From Chrysomallon squamiferum (Eukaryota; Mollusca; Gastropoda; Neomphalida; Peltospiridae): 20,000 nucleotides of DNA. Of the stretch, positions 19,140-20,000 are shown one piece after another. Below the pieces are notes generated by a model that was not told the origin of the DNA, searched no databases, and was given only the letters and a program-made list of their open reading frames with translations. The stretch lies in NCBI GenBank assembly GCA_012295275.1, contig CM022665.1, forward strand, positions 43,933,652 to 43,953,651, read 5' to 3'. The stretch's first letter is position 1, and each line of letters starts with the position of its first letter. A program made the position numbers and the translations under genes.

Positions 19140-19340
19140 TACAACCAGTTTGGTATGTGACTTTCAGTGTGTCTGTTAGTACTTTGCTAGTCTGTGTGTA
19201 TTGTCAGGACCTAGGGGCGGTGTGCAATGCTTCAATGCATAACAGTCCAAGATCAAAAGCAAGTCGTTTAAGTTGGTTGGTGTCAACTAGTCACATGTTG
19301 GAAAAAATATCAGTGAACAGATACAGCTTTATATCGTTTA
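19140..19340. other. Island of complex sequence before the terminal array, function unknown
   Basis: Balanced composition (for example GACCTAGGGGCGGTGTGCAA and AAGTCGTTTAAGTTGG). A 71-residue + frame from 19157 covers it (MTFSVSVSTLLVCVYCQDLG at the start). I see no domain, and it runs into the repeat array. It could be the end of an unrecognised repeat element or an exon of a neighbouring gene, but nothing decides this. Confidence 0.3.
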
Positions 19341-20000
19341 AGGTTATCGTGTACCTAATCATTTCTTGCTGAGAATGGTGTTAGACCCCCCCCATTTAAG
19401 GTTGAGAGTAATAATGTTAAAATTTCATTAGAGGTTATCTTGTACCTAATCATTTCTTGCCGATAATGATGTTAGACCCTATTTAAGGTTGAGAATAATA
19501 ATGTTAAAATTTCAATTAAGGTTATCTTGTATCAAATCATTTCTTGCCGAGAATGATGTTAAGGTTGAGAGTAATGTTAAATTTCGTTTGAGGTTATCAT
19601 GTACCAAATCATTTTTTGCCAAGAATGATGTTAAAGTTGAGAGTAATGTTAAATTTCATTTGAGGTTATCACATACCAAATCATTTTTTGCCAAGAATGA
19701 TGTTAAGGCTGAGAGTAATGTTAAATTTCATTTAAGGTTACCTTGTACTAGATCATTTCTTGCTGAAGAGAAATGTAGGACTTACTTAAGTTTGAGGATA
19801 ATGTTAAATCTGTATAAGGTTTTCTTGTAGAAGGTAATCATTTAAGGTTGTCTTGTACCAACTTGTTGTTCAAGATAATGTGAAATTTATTTAAGGTTGT
19901 CATGCAGCAAATCACTTCTTGTTGAAGATAATGTTAAATTCATCTAAGGTTATATGGTAGCAAAGGTTTTCATAATGTTTATACCAATTTAAGGTTATCT
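19341..20000 (+). repeat. Tandem array of a ~72-bp unit, continuing past the window edge
   Basis: Units start AGGTTATC(T/G/A)TGTACC and continue AAATCATTTCTTGCC, GAGAATGATGTTA, then AAGGTTGAGAGTAATGTTAA and ATTTCATTT. Starts fall at 19341, 19432, 19519, 19591, 19663, 19735, 19817, 19845, 19894, 19947 and 19992. Spacings are 91 and 87 (units with an extra AGACCC...TTTA piece), then 72, 72, 72, then 82 and shortened units. The regular centre is flanked by decayed edges, as in a locally homogenised satellite. The 72-bp period keeps one frame open (19489-19830) as a 24-residue peptide repeat. There is no start context or splice evidence that it is expressed. Confidence 0.9.

Overview
The window is nuclear DNA from an animal. 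It is strongly AT-rich and crowded with microsatellites (TTTA, TTA, TG/CA, CT/GA), long homopolymer tracts and several minisatellites. The only protein-coding gene I can support is split into short exons with GT-AG introns, and it belongs to a family found in animals. The style (short exons in repeat-filled introns of 4-8 kb) would fit a lophotrochozoan invertebrate such as a mollusc, but that is only a guess. There are no bacterial-type operons, tRNA or rRNA genes, CRISPR arrays or recognisable transposon proteins.

The gene is on the + strand and runs in from the left edge. Four exons (1940-2069, 6436-6519, 14602-14754, 15027-15113) join in frame and encode the last ~150 residues of a FERM-domain protein. 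The end of the F2 lobe and the whole F3 lobe are visible, with [48 protein letters not shown] and ILEITLLIAEYIN. This matches the C-terminus of the PLEKHH (PH-MyTH4-FERM, MAX-1-like) family. The PH and MyTH4 parts and the gene's promoter lie upstream, outside the window.

Layout: 1-1939 is the end of an upstream intron. 2070-6435 is a 4.4-kb intron with GT/CA arrays, a G-quadruplex motif, a near-perfect 28-bp hairpin and a 12-bp minisatellite that runs directly into the next 3' splice site. 6520-14601 is an 8.1-kb intron with at least four kinds of minisatellite, some islands of more complex sequence and a perfect 35-bp duplication. 14755-15026 is a 272-bp intron. From 15114 comes the 3' untranslated region, built from a degenerate CCAATGAAAT repeat family that begins at the stop codon. 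From ~15.8 to 19.1 kb there is gene-free, simple-repeat-rich DNA. From 19341 to the right edge there is a ~72-bp tandem repeat, part of which is open as a 24-residue peptide repeat.

I found no convincing new multi-gene system. The observations most worth checking are the minisatellite forming the 3' splice site of the 6436 exon, the repeat-derived 3' UTR, the long intronic hairpin and the 72-bp array at the right edge.
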